64,000 bases of DNA, from positions 19,284,501-19,348,500 of the forward strand of contig AP031353.1 in assembly GCA_037833965.1 (NCBI GenBank), written 5' to 3'. Below the pieces are notes generated by a model that was given only the letters and a program-made list of their open reading frames with translations, searched no databases and was not told the origin of the DNA. The translations under genes and the position numbers were made by a program. Below, piece after piece: positions 35,018 through 43,761 of the stretch (position 1 is the stretch's first letter; each line of letters begins with the position of its first letter). This DNA comes from Marchantia polymorpha subsp. ruderalis (lineage: Eukaryota > Streptophyta > Marchantiopsida > Marchantiales > Marchantiaceae).

Positions 35018-35132
35018 CCGCGGACGGACAATTCAGCGCAGCGGACGGACAGCTCAGCGCCGCGGACGGACAGGTCAGCGCAGCGGACGGACAGCTTAGC
35101 GCCGCGGACAGCCAGGTCATCGCCGCGGACGG
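35018..35132 (+). repeat. 21-bp minisatellite in LTR F U3
   Basis: Five and a half units of 21 bp of the type CCGCGGACGGACAGCTCAGCG, with CCGCGG and CAGCGG starts alternating. In the local open frame it would encode repeats of SAADGQL, and the frame 34771-35208 also spells the HRRSPVHR motif seen in the LTR proteins. I regard it as non-coding, since no conserved domain of the LTR protein is present. Confidence 0.8.
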
Positions 35133-35739
35133 ACTGTGGATAGGCGAACGCCTTCGGCGGAAGAGTAAAACCGACATAACTTTCTCAATTCTTAGCGGTT
35201 TGACTTGATTCGGGTCTCGTTGGAAAGAACTCGACGAGCTGGTTCCAACGAGACCAAGATCTCTTGAAACGGATAAGGCGTCAATGAGTTATGAGCGTCG
35301 AAAGCGGCTGTCATGGTTAGGCGTGAGGCCTTCGGCGTTAACAGTTAGAGGGGCCTTCGGCCCAAGGCGGCCTGCGAGTAGGCGGCTTGCGTGTAGGACG
35401 CGTGGGACCCGCAGTCCTCGGATTTTGGAGAAGGAATTTTGGACTAGGTTCAGAGATCTTGCGGGGCCCATATCTTTGCGATGGACGGTCGGATGGATCT
35501 GAAATTTTGTGGGGCCGTTGATCTCGGCCGGCCACGCATGCCTGCAAATTTTCAGCCCCAGATCTTGGATGGTAAGGCGCTGGCGGCTCTGTACAGTAGG
35601 CTTAGGATTCAGATTTAGGGTTAGGGTTAGATTTAGGTTGTAAGTTAGAGGAGAAGGCAGCCGCCGACTCCTCAAGTGTAGGATCTGTTGCGGCTCGCAC
35701 CATGGTAGTGCAGTGTAGTGTTAGTTAGGATTTAGAAGG

Positions 35740-35747
35740 TATAAAAT
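35740..35747 (+). promoter_or_regulatory. TATA box of LTR F
   Basis: TATAAAAT in the same context (TTTAGAAGG before, hairpin after) as family II LTRs. The LTR promoter core is kept although the upstream gene is absent. Confidence 0.7.
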
Positions 35748-36715
35748 AGTTCCAGGCGTTTTGCCTGGGGTTCTTTCCCATCAGAAGTGCAGATCAGGAA
35801 CCCATTTCCTTTGCGTGTTTGTGTCCTTGAGTTCTGTCACCACGCACGAGGAGTTACAACTTAGCGTTCCGCATTTTGTAGCTGAAGGCCTTCGGCCGAA
35901 TGTTCAGAGCTAGTACATTGGTTAGAGACTTGAGTAGTTCGGATCTGCACCTGCGGGTGACTGCCGATGCTCAGAGCCAGTGACTAGTTAGATACTTGAA
36001 CAGTTTCGCCCCTACACCTTCGAGTGTTTCTTTCTGATTGTACTCCTTGGGATTTTTCCCCTGAATGCCAAAGTGAAGTTTTGCTACTTCGTGTAAGCCT
36101 TGGTTGTAAATTCAGGTTACGCTGCAGCAGGTGCCTTGAGGGTAACCCCTGTAGTATTTCTGGGAATGACAAGTGCCTGAGAGTTCAAACTCTTCAATAG
36201 ACTGTTGTTGTGTTACTGGAATGTTTCACAGTGAGTCCTTCAGTGCGAACCTGTGTTCTCTGCGCGTTTTGTGAGTTGAGAGTGTTGTTCACCACGTATG
36301 AGTGACTTCGATCCGAAGTAAGCAGTCCAAACCGGGTTTCCTACACTAGCAGCAAGCTAGTGGAAGTGTTGTAAAAGCCGGAGTTGGAAGTCACTGCCCG
36401 CAGCTTTGCCGAGTGTGCTCTTGAGAGACTTTCCCCCTGAAATCTTGAAGTAGAGGTCCTAACGGATCTCTGGGTTGTGTTTCTGTAGTTTCAGGTGTGT
36501 GTGTGTGTGTGTTACGCTGCACTGTGCGACCTCCGAGTGCGCTCCGAGTGGACACTTGCAGTATTTCTGGGAGTGACAGTAGCCTGAGAATTCAAACTCC
36601 TCAATAGTCTGTTAAAACGTGACACTTTGTACCCTGTGTGTTCCTCTGTCCCTGTGGGTTCGACCTTTCTACCACTATATTGCAGTTTTAGCCTTTAGTG
36701 GGTTATTACATGTCA

Positions 36716-36843
36716 GCAGCAAAGAAGAAGTACACGACAACTGAGAGGGAGGCGTTGGGAATGGTGTACTCCTGTAAGAAGTTCCGACATTATTTGATCT
36801 GCTATGAGTTCGTGTTTCATGTAGATCATTACGCCTTACAGCA
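36716..36843 (+). CDS. pol: Pol part 3: RNase H middle
   Basis: A 128-base stretch between LTR F and LTR G. It reads on in frame from ASRQLS with KKKYTTTEREALGMVYSCKK and FVFHVDHYALQH. TEREAL carries the RNase H catalytic Glu, and HVDHYAL the later Asp region. It ends in the middle of a His codon, where LTR G inserted with the duplication CAGCA (36839-36843). Confidence 0.92.
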
Positions 36844-38088
36844 TGTGGTACCCCACTTTTGGCAATTTTGAGAAAATTAAAACACTTTTGGAAAACTGTA
36901 CCCTGGCAGCATTGTAAATAGCCTTCGGTACATCAAAACAGAGTGAATCCGGAAGATCGCGGGGATTCTCGAGGGATCTTGTAGAATCTGGGATTTGGGG
37001 TGCAGCAGTAAGGACAGGCACCACCCTCCCTGCGAGCTCTGCAGTTAGGATCTCTACGGCGCAAGGCGCGAAACCCGCCTTCGGAGGTTGCGTCCGCGGC
37101 TGTAGGGAAACCCTCCATAATTAGGTCAACCCTCGGGTGCCTTGACCAAGTTAGGATCCCGTTGGAAAGAGCTCGACGCACTGATTCCAACGAGCCCAAG
37201 AACGCTTGGAACGAATGAGGACTTAGGGAGTTATCGCTATTGGAAGAAACGGAGGCGGTCGCCTACGGCGGAAAGAGTTCGCCACCGGCGCGAATTCCGC
37301 CTACGCGGAAGGGGGAATCAAGTTTTGTCCTATGCGCGGACGAAGGCGTTCGCCTGTGCACAGGCGAAGTAGGGTTAGGGGAGGCGCGAAGTCCGCCTAC
37401 GCACAGGCGCTCGCCTGTGCACAGGCGCTTCGGCGTCGGCGGAAAATCCGCCTTGGACCCTAGAAATGCGCCTTGTGAGGTAGAAAGTGTACGGCGCCTT
37501 CCGCGCCAGCGCGGCGCCGCGTACGTCGGAAGAGCCGCCAGAGTAATCAAATCGGTACGGACCATGCGGACGGGAAGGGTGGATGCGCTCTTGGACGGAC
37601 GGAGTTGCGGCGGCGGAAGCGCCGACGAAGAGACAAGGAACGGACAGACTTGACGGAGACGGCTGACCACGGTCAACGCCTTCCGCGCCAGCGCGACGTA
37701 GCGCACGGAATTCGCCTGCGCACAGGCGAACGCCTGTGCACAGGAGGATGAAGTTCCGTGCCGGCGGAGAATCCGCCGAGGCTCTTGCCTGCGCACAGGC
37801 AGGAGTTGAACTTTTGTCCGACATGCGGACACACGCGTCAAGGCAGAGGGGGGATTGGCCGAGGGGCGGTACGAACAAGTGTACCGCGCAAGGTGGAAAA
37901 CTCGCCTTCGGCGCTACGCCCCCATGTCCGCAGGGTAATACGCTCGCGGAGTTCAAATCCGCCAATTCGAGCGTGAGAGTTTAATCGACGACGGCGGAGC
38001 GTGAAGCCGCGCGTGAGAGCGAAGACCGTTTCAGCGTACAGCCGGCGCGGCCATCAAGTGAGACGTTCTTCACGAGCAAGAGCCGACC

Positions 38089-41000
38089 ATGACCTTCGAC
38101 CGGGCGGCGGAGAACGTCCCATTCTTGAATTCGCGATTCCAATCTCTTGTGCGCGCTGCGCGCATCCATCTGCTGGCTGCGGAACATTCTCGACGTCGTC
38201 GCACAGGAGATTTCTTGTTGATTGAGGGAGAGGTGAGTGCGCGTGATTTGGAATTGAGGGCGATTAGAGTTTGCCGAGAGAGAAAGAAACCCGGGCGGTG
38301 CGGAAGTAGAATGAGCGGGCGAGCGAACCCCAGGAACGCAATGACGAGACCGAGCAGATTGCGGATGGTGCCACTTCGCCTACCGCAGAACGGGCTTCGC
38401 GCTTTTGAGGAGCGCTTAATAGCAAGAAAGCTCGATTTCTTGCTATGGGGATGGAATTACATCTGTGCGAATATGGTGCGCGAGTGGCTAGAGCCACAGG
38501 GACCACCCTCGCGCGGATTGCGTCCACATGTTGACCGGTGGACAGTCCAAGATTGGGCGCAGGCGTTGGGAAGATGTGCTGGCATGCCAGGGCATCTCCT
38601 TTTCGACAGTGAGAGCATCAAGGTGACCAAGCAAGAAGAGGCGCAATTTGTGGAGCTGTTCAAGACCGGGAGGTCTACCAAGAATGGGTACAGGACCCGT
38701 GATTACAAGGATCGATTTCGCCGGACTTTGTCCGCGGCGCTGATGCAATTACTGCAGCCGCACCGCGCCTGCTACATCACATTGTGGCAGGTCTCTTTTG
38801 TGGAGTGCGTCATCGAGGGAACTCCAATTCACTGGGCGAGCATCCTGCACAGGGTGATGCGACAGCACGCGTTTGAGGAGAAGGGGGGAACTCTAAACCA
38901 TCTTTCTCCTTTCCTCATCAATTTTTATCGACAGCGGAATTGTTTGACAGCGGCGGAGCTTGAACATTTTCCGCCATTGTCCATCGACCATCCCGGGAAG
39001 TATGTGCGGGAGAATGAGGTCGACACTGATGCAGAGGAGTCACCAACTTCTACCCCATCAAGACGGAGGGACGAAGGGAGACACACTCCCGCAGCACGAG
39101 TGCCGCGGAAGCGGCGATGGAGGGAAGAGTCCGAAGAGGAGCAGCATCAAGAACCCTCTGCTCCCATTCGACCGCGGCCGCTGTGCGAGCCATACAGCCG
39201 GCCGAAGCAGAAGGCACGCAGACTGGTGTTACCAGCTGACAGTGCGGACACGGCGACGATTGCGACGGAGAAAGGAAGTGCGTCGCCAGAGGAGCATGAG
39301 GAAGCGCGGACGACCGCAGGAGCGACGGGCCACGCTGCAACCTCGACGGGAGAGAGGCCGCCTACGGGCCAAGGGCCTCCGGAGTTACCACGTGCGATGC
39401 GGACAGATGTTCCGTTTGCGCAGAGACGAGCCTCCGCGGACGGACGAGCCTCCGCGGACCGGCGAACACAAGTGGACGTGGATCTACGCTTACGCGTGGG
39501 AAGGAGCAGTCCGCCTTTGCACAGGCGATCACCTGTGCACAGGTCGCCTGTGCACAGGTCGCCTGTGCACAGGACGCCTCCACACGTGCCGCCTGTGCAC
39601 AGGCAAGAATCACCCCCGTTCCAACGTAGGAAGGGGAAGGAGCCGGCGGAAGAACCGCCTACGAGACACCGGCCCTCGGGGCCAGACCCTCCGGCGCACC
39701 ACGCGCCGCAATTTGCGCCTTCGGCGCGAGGGCCTTCGAGCCGAGGAGATACGAGCAGAGAGCGTGCGGAGGCCGCACCATCGGCGGGAAGTCCGCCGAT
39801 AGATGCGCCTTCGGCGGTAGGGCCTATAGGCCAAGGAACATCGGGCGTGCGGCCCCCGGCCATGTCGCCTTCGGCGATAGATGTCCGCGGCGCTACGCCT
39901 GCGGCGGACAAGGCGCCGGCAAATGCGCCTGCGCACGGGCCGGGCACAGCCCCCACGGACCGATCAAGGGAGCAGCAACAGACGGAGGAGCGGAGTGACT
40001 GTCCGCGGGATGAAATCTCGATGCGCGATGCGCAATCAAATCCCGCGCAGTCACCCTCCGCTCGATCGCCTTCGGCGGCGGACGACGGCGGCAGAGAGGA
40101 TGCGGTAGACAATCAACAAGCGAGCGACGGGGATGCCGCACGGGTACATTCGCCTTCCGCCTTAGACATTTTGGCGACGAGCAGCGAGGCTGCAGCCGTG
40201 CCTTCGCAGGCAGCACACGTCGATGACGTGCAGCCCCACTCGGGGCAGTCGCCGACGCAATCAATGGCGACTGAAATTCTCCACTCGGATGATGACGACG
40301 GAGGCTCCACGGAAGAAATGTCAGGAGCAGAAGACACCGAGGAGGAGGAGGAGGAAATTGTTGGAGCGCCGGCGGCGGCGCTCTCTGAGCAGGTGATTCC
40401 GTTGCTGCGGTACTTGGATCGCAAGGTCGATAAATACGCCGACCCACTCCAGCCGGGATCTTACATCGAGTTAGTGCGCAGGCGGACTCGCACTAAAGTC
40501 CACACCAGCAAGCTATTAGCTAGAGTGGACCAGGAGTTGAAGGAATTGAAGGAGAAGCATGCGTGCTTGTGGGGTCAGTACAAGCTTAATCAGAAATTCT
40601 ACAAGCACTCCGAGAAGATGAAGGATGAGAAACTGGACGAGCTCACCAAGGAGCAGGTGAAGGTCAAGGAAGCACTCATTTCTGAGCAGGCCCAAAATCG
40701 GATTTTGTCAGAGGAGCTCGTGCGACAGACGCGGTTGTTGGAACAATGTCAGCTCGCACGGCAGGCGGATGAAGAGTTAATCCGCAGGTTACAGTCAGAG
40801 TGTGGCGAATTGAGAGCGCAACGTGCTGAAGCCGAATCGCAATTAGTGATAATTGAAGAGGATCGCAGGAAGGAGGCGGATCGCACGAAGGTGGAGACGG
40901 CGAGGCGAGTCGCCCACTGTCTCAAGGGCTACGCCCACTGGGAAGTGAAGGCGCAGGAGAAACTCACACTGCGTGAGTTTGAATTGCGCGCAGCCGGGTT

Positions 41001-41244
41001 GTTGTCAGGCGACAGTAGGAGTCGGCGGAAGGTAGCAAAGAAGCTCGATGCCTTTCTGTCGAAGGCACAGGATACCATGTCCGCCCTCGAAGGGGAGGTG
41101 TCCGCGGCGTTGCAGCGGTTGGAACTGCGCAGTCGAGCGGAAGATTGGCAGGGTAGGGAGTTAGTGCGCGTCAGTCGGCCGCGCAGGAGACGTAGTACAG
41201 GTTCCGCGGAGTGTAGTGTAGCGTGGTTCCGTGCAGGCGTGTAG
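38089..41244 (+). CDS. Intact U3-encoded LTR protein, family II (1051 aa)
   Basis: The longest intact copy. ATG at 38089 follows GAGCCGACC. Domains as in the LTR E copy: N-terminal domain about 85-315, KRRWREE at about 345, disordered middle, acidic DDDD...EEEEEE patch near 740-760, coiled coil, basic tail with RRRRSTGSAE. It is 6 residues longer than the LTR E protein: one extra five-residue SPVHR repeat and one extra Gln in a QQQ run. The terminal domains are nearly identical between copies, and also recognisable in family I, while the middle differs greatly. This suggests selection on the ends. No catalytic motif of any polymerase, protease, integrase or transposase is visible. Transcription could come from the genomic RNA of a full element or from an unidentified U3 promoter; the downstream TATA box cannot serve it. 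Confidence 0.88.
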   Translation: MTFDRAAENVPFLNSRFQSLVRAARIHLLAAEHSRRRRTGDFLLIEGEVSARDLELRAIRVCRERKKPGRCGSRMSGRANPRNAMTRPSRLRMVPLRLPQNGLRAFEERLIARKLDFLLWGWNYICANMVREWLEPQGPPSRGLRPHVDRWTVQDWAQALGRCAGMPGHLLFDSESIKVTKQEEAQFVELFKTGRSTKNGYRTRDYKDRFRRTLSAALMQLLQPHRACYITLWQVSFVECVIEGTPIHWASILHRVMRQHAFEEKGGTLNHLSPFLINFYRQRNCLTAAELEHFPPLSIDHPGKYVRENEVDTDAEESPTSTPSRRRDEGRHTPAARVPRKRRWREESEEEQHQEPSAPIRPRPLCEPYSRPKQKARRLVLPADSADTATIATEKGSASPEEHEEARTTAGATGHAATSTGERPPTGQGPPELPRAMRTDVPFAQRRASADGRASADRRTQVDVDLRLRVGRSSPPLHRRSPVHRSPVHRSPVHRTPPHVPPVHRQESPPFQRRKGKEPAEEPPTRHRPSGPDPPAHHAPQFAPSARGPSSRGDTSRERAEAAPSAGSPPIDAPSAVGPIGQGTSGVRPPAMSPSAIDVRGATPAADKAPANAPAHGPGTAPTDRSREQQQTEERSDCPRDEISMRDAQSNPAQSPSARSPSAADDGGREDAVDNQQASDGDAARVHSPSALDILATSSEAAAVPSQAAHVDDVQPHSGQSPTQSMATEILHSDDDDGGSTEEMSGAEDTEEEEEEIVGAPAAALSEQVIPLLRYLDRKVDKYADPLQPGSYIELVRRRTRTKVHTSKLLARVDQELKELKEKHACLWGQYKLNQKFYKHSEKMKDEKLDELTKEQVKVKEALISEQAQNRILSEELVRQTRLLEQCQLARQADEELIRRLQSECGELRAQRAEAESQLVIIEEDRRKEADRTKVETARRVAHCLKGYAHWEVKAQEKLTLREFELRAAGLLSGDSRSRRKVAKKLDAFLSKAQDTMSALEGEVSAALQRLELRSRAEDWQGRELVRVSRPRRRRSTGSAECSVAWFRAGV
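39512..39604 (+). repeat. Palindrome array inside the U3 gene
   Basis: A run of the 12-bp palindrome CCTGTGCACAGG and close variants, about every 15 bp, encoding HRSPVHR repeats. Unit number differs among LTRs: three SPVHR units before TPPH here, two in LTRs C and E, one in LTR D. The same array occurs as non-coding sequence in LTR F (34866-34930) and scattered singly through all U3 regions. Confidence 0.8.
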
Positions 41245-41280
41245 CGTAGTGCAGTGTAGTGCTAGGTAGGACTTAGAAGG

Positions 41281-41288
41281 TATAAAAT
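41281..41288 (+). promoter_or_regulatory. TATA box of LTR G
   Basis: TATAAAAT, 36 bases after the stop of the U3 gene, followed at 41293-41309 by the CCAGGC-GTTTT-GCCTGG hairpin. Confidence 0.7.
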
Positions 41289-42265
41289 AGTTCCAGGCGT
41301 TTTGCCTGGGGTTCTTTCCCATCAGAAGTATAGATCAGGAACCCATTTCCTTTGCGTGTTTGTGTCCTTGAGTTCTGTCACCACGCACGAGGAGTTACAA
41401 CTTAGCGTTCCGCATTTTGTAGCTGAAGGCCTTCGGCCGAATGTTCAGAGCTAGTACATTGGTTAGAGACTTGAGTAGTTCGGATCTGCACCTGCGGGTG
41501 ACTGCCGATGCTCAGAGCCAGTGACTAGTTAGATACTTGAACAGTTTCGCCCCTACACCTTCGAGTGTTTCTTTCTGATTGTACTCCTTGGGATTTTTCC
41601 CCTGAATGCCAAAGTGAAGTTTTACTACTTCGTGTAAGCCTTGGTTGTAAATTCAGGTTACACTGCAGCAGGTGCCTTCAGGGTAACCCCTGTAGTATTT
41701 CTGGGAATGACAAGTGCCTGAGAATTCAAACTCTTCAATAGACTGTTGTTGTGTTACTGGAATGTTTCTCAGTGAGTCCTTCAGTGCGGACCTGTGTTCT
41801 CTGCGCGTTTTGTGAGTTGAGAGTGTTGTTCACCGCGTCTGAGTAACTTCGATCCGAAGTAGGCAGTCCAAACCGGGTTTCCTACACTAGCAGCAAGCTA
41901 GTGGAAGTGTTGTAAAAGCCGGAGTTGGAAGTCACTGCCCGCAGCTTTGCCGAGTGTGCTCGCGAGAGACTTTTCCCCCCTGAAATCTTGAGTAGAGGTC
42001 CTAACGGATCTCTGGGTTGTGTTTCTGTAGTTTCAGGTGTGTGTGTGTGTGTGTGTGTGTGTTACGCTGCACTGTGCGACCTCCGAGTGCGCTCCGAGTG
42101 GACACTTGCAGTATTTCTGGGAGTGACAGTTGCCTGAGAATTCAAACTCCTCAATAGTCTGTTAAAACGTGACACTTTGTACCCTGTGTGTTCCTCTGTC
42201 CCTGTGGGTTCGACCTTTCTACCACTATATTGCAGTTTTAGCCTTTAGTGGGTTATTACACAGCA

Positions 42266-43724
42266 CCTGGTGAAGAAGGCGGATCTGTCCGGACGAATTG
42301 CCAGGTGGGTACTACTGCTGCAGGAATTCACCTACACTGTACAGACACGGAAAGGCGTTCACCATGAGAACGCGGACTACCTCTCCCGACTATGGACCGA
42401 ACCCATAGAGGAGGAAGTAGTGGATGATTTTCCCGACGAACAACTTTTTCAGTTGTCCGCCAGCCATGAGTCCAGGTACGCGGACTTATACAGGTTTCTG
42501 CTCACACTCCAATGTCCGGAAGGATTGGATGCGGAGCAGCGCACGGTCTTCGTTCATAAAGCGGGACCTTACCAACTTCAACAAGGGGTCTTGTTCAAAA
42601 AAATGGCAGACGAGAGGTTGTGCAGATGTCTAGAGGAGTCCGAAGTCCCGCGAGTTGTCAAAGCCATGCACACAGAAGACGCTGGTGGTCACTACGCCAC
42701 CAGAAATACAGTGACCAAAATTGTGAATGCAGGATACTGGTGGCCGACGATGTTCAAAGATGTACACGACTACGTTCGCAAATGCGACAGCTGCCAGAGG
42801 ACGGTAAGGCCGACTCCGACCACGAGATGGCCTCTTACACCAATCATGTCATTGGCACCATTTGAAAAATGGGGGATCGACTTCGTGGGACCAATACAAC
42901 CTGTCACTAAAGGCACGCGCAGGCGCTACATATTGGTAGCAACAGACTATGCGACCAAGATGGTGGAGGCAGAGGCCACAAGGCACGACGACGCAGCCGC
43001 AGTAGCACGGTTCCTATTCGAATCAATCATCACACGCTACGGGTGCCCCCTAGAAATAGTCAGTGACAGAGGGACGCACTTTCTGAATCAGGTGATAGAG
43101 AGTTTGACGCGGCACTTCCAGATTAAGCATCGGAAGACTACTCCTTACAACCCCAAGGCAAATGGTCTGACAAAGAAGTCCAATGGATTACTCTGTAAGA
43201 TACTCCTCAAGGTGACTGTAAACCATGCTCATGACTGGGACACCAAGCTACCGGCCGCCTTATGGGCATATAGAACGGCGGAAAAAGTCACCACCAGGCA
43301 AACATCTTACTTTCTAGTTTATGGGCAGCATCCGATTTTACCCATCGAATTCGAGATACCTACCAAGAGAACCTTAGATCAGAGACGGCTGGACGCGGAG
43401 GAAAGTCAGGCATATCAACTGCAAGAGGTAATGGCACTGGAGGAAAGACGTCAAGAGGCCGAAGATCGAACAAAGCAATTACAACTCAGGCGGAAGGAGA
43501 AGTACGATCGAAGGCTCAAACCAGTACTGCTGGAGAAGGGCGACTTGGCTCTGCTATACGATAGCAGACATGCTCGATTTCCAGGCAAGCTCCACTTGAG
43601 GTGGATGGGACCTTACAAGGTGATAGAAGTTTTTCCGAATGGATCCATCCAACTCGCAGAACTGACGGGAGAATGGTTAGGCACCCGCGTGAACGGATGG
43701 CGTCTGAAGAAATACCACGTGTAA
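42266..43724 (+). CDS. pol: Pol part 4: RNase H end and integrase (catalytic Glu replaced by Lys)
   Basis: Completes pol. The RNase H end (HHENADYLSR) is followed by the integrase zinc finger of HHCC type (MHTEDAGGH ... CDSC), the catalytic core, and a C-terminal GPY/F-like module (RWMGPYKVIEVF) ending at 43724. In the core the first Asp is at 42879 (GIDFVGP) and the second at 43065 (VSDRGTHF). Exactly 35 residues later, at codon 43173-43175, stands Lys in NGLTKKSNG, where Ty3/gypsy integrases have the catalytic Glu. A single G to A change in a CAG/CTG context explains it. The enzyme is expected to be inactive. Removing LTRs D, F and G and one duplication each restores one frame to gag. Confidence 0.92.
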
Positions 43725-43746
43725 ATGTTCGCGTGGGCGCTCACAA

Positions 43747-43761
43747 TTGAGGAGGGGGGCA
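43747..43761 (+). other. Polypurine tract
   Basis: TTGAGGAGGGGGGCA directly before the 3' LTR tip TGTGG at 43762. It lies 22 bases after the integrase stop, the expected place for plus-strand priming. Confidence 0.85.

Larger units (their letters stand above)
34149..36710 (+). mobile_element. Solo LTR F, short variant without the U3 gene
   Basis: A 2562-bp LTR, TGTGGTAACCCAC to GGGTTATTACA, duplication TGTCA (34144-34148, 36711-36715). From the TATA box (35740) onward it is almost identical to family II LTRs. Its U3 is different: the first 60 bases resemble neither family closely, there is no coding domain, and the 120-bp nested inverted-repeat cassette occurs three times (34361, 34654, 35175). 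It has a fragment of the CCTGTGCACAGG array (about 34866-34930), a 21-bp minisatellite (35018-35132) and a unique tract 35400-35690. The tract ends in a few degenerate TTTAGGG-like units (about 35615-35640), too few to be telomeric. It may be a non-autonomous derivative with a swapped U3. Confidence 0.92.
36844..42260 (+). mobile_element. Solo LTR G, family II, with intact U3 gene
   Basis: A 5417-bp LTR in plus orientation, TGTGGTACCCCAC to GGGTTATTACA, duplication CAGCA (36839-36843, 42261-42265). Contents: palindrome-rich U3 without gene (36844-38088), intact gene 38089-41244, TATA box 41281, hairpin 41293-41309, and R-U5. The R-U5 holds two copies of a block of about 55 bp (41693-41748 and 42109-42163) and a GT repeat (about 42036-42061). 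There is no internal retroviral sequence, so it is a solo LTR by structure. Confidence 0.95.

Noticed and set aside
35615-35640. TTTAGGG-like telomeric repeats in LTR F
   Set aside because: Only two or three degenerate units; not a telomere or interstitial telomeric array of meaningful length.
38233-38334. Possible intron (AG-GTGAGT to CCCCAG) near the start of the U3 gene; a comparable CAG precedes the start in family I
   Set aside because: The reading frame stays open through the stretch and splicing would change phase. The donor in family I is weak, so I did not use it to set the start, though transcripts could revive it.
39512-39604. Regular short palindromic repeats resembling a CRISPR array
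   Set aside because: Units are about 15 bp with no spacers of constant size, lie inside a eukaryotic retrotransposon gene and encode amino-acid repeats.
42195-42260. tRNA-like text at the LTR end (GGGTTCGACC, and TATAGTGGTAGAA on the other strand)
   Set aside because: No acceptor or anticodon arm can be folded and the B-box match is partial. It is simply the conserved LTR tip region found in every copy.
42270-43724. Chromodomain at the integrase C-terminus as an explanation for self-targeted insertion
   Set aside because: After the GPY/F-like module the protein ends within about 25 residues (GTRVNGWRLKKYHV); there is no room for a chromodomain.
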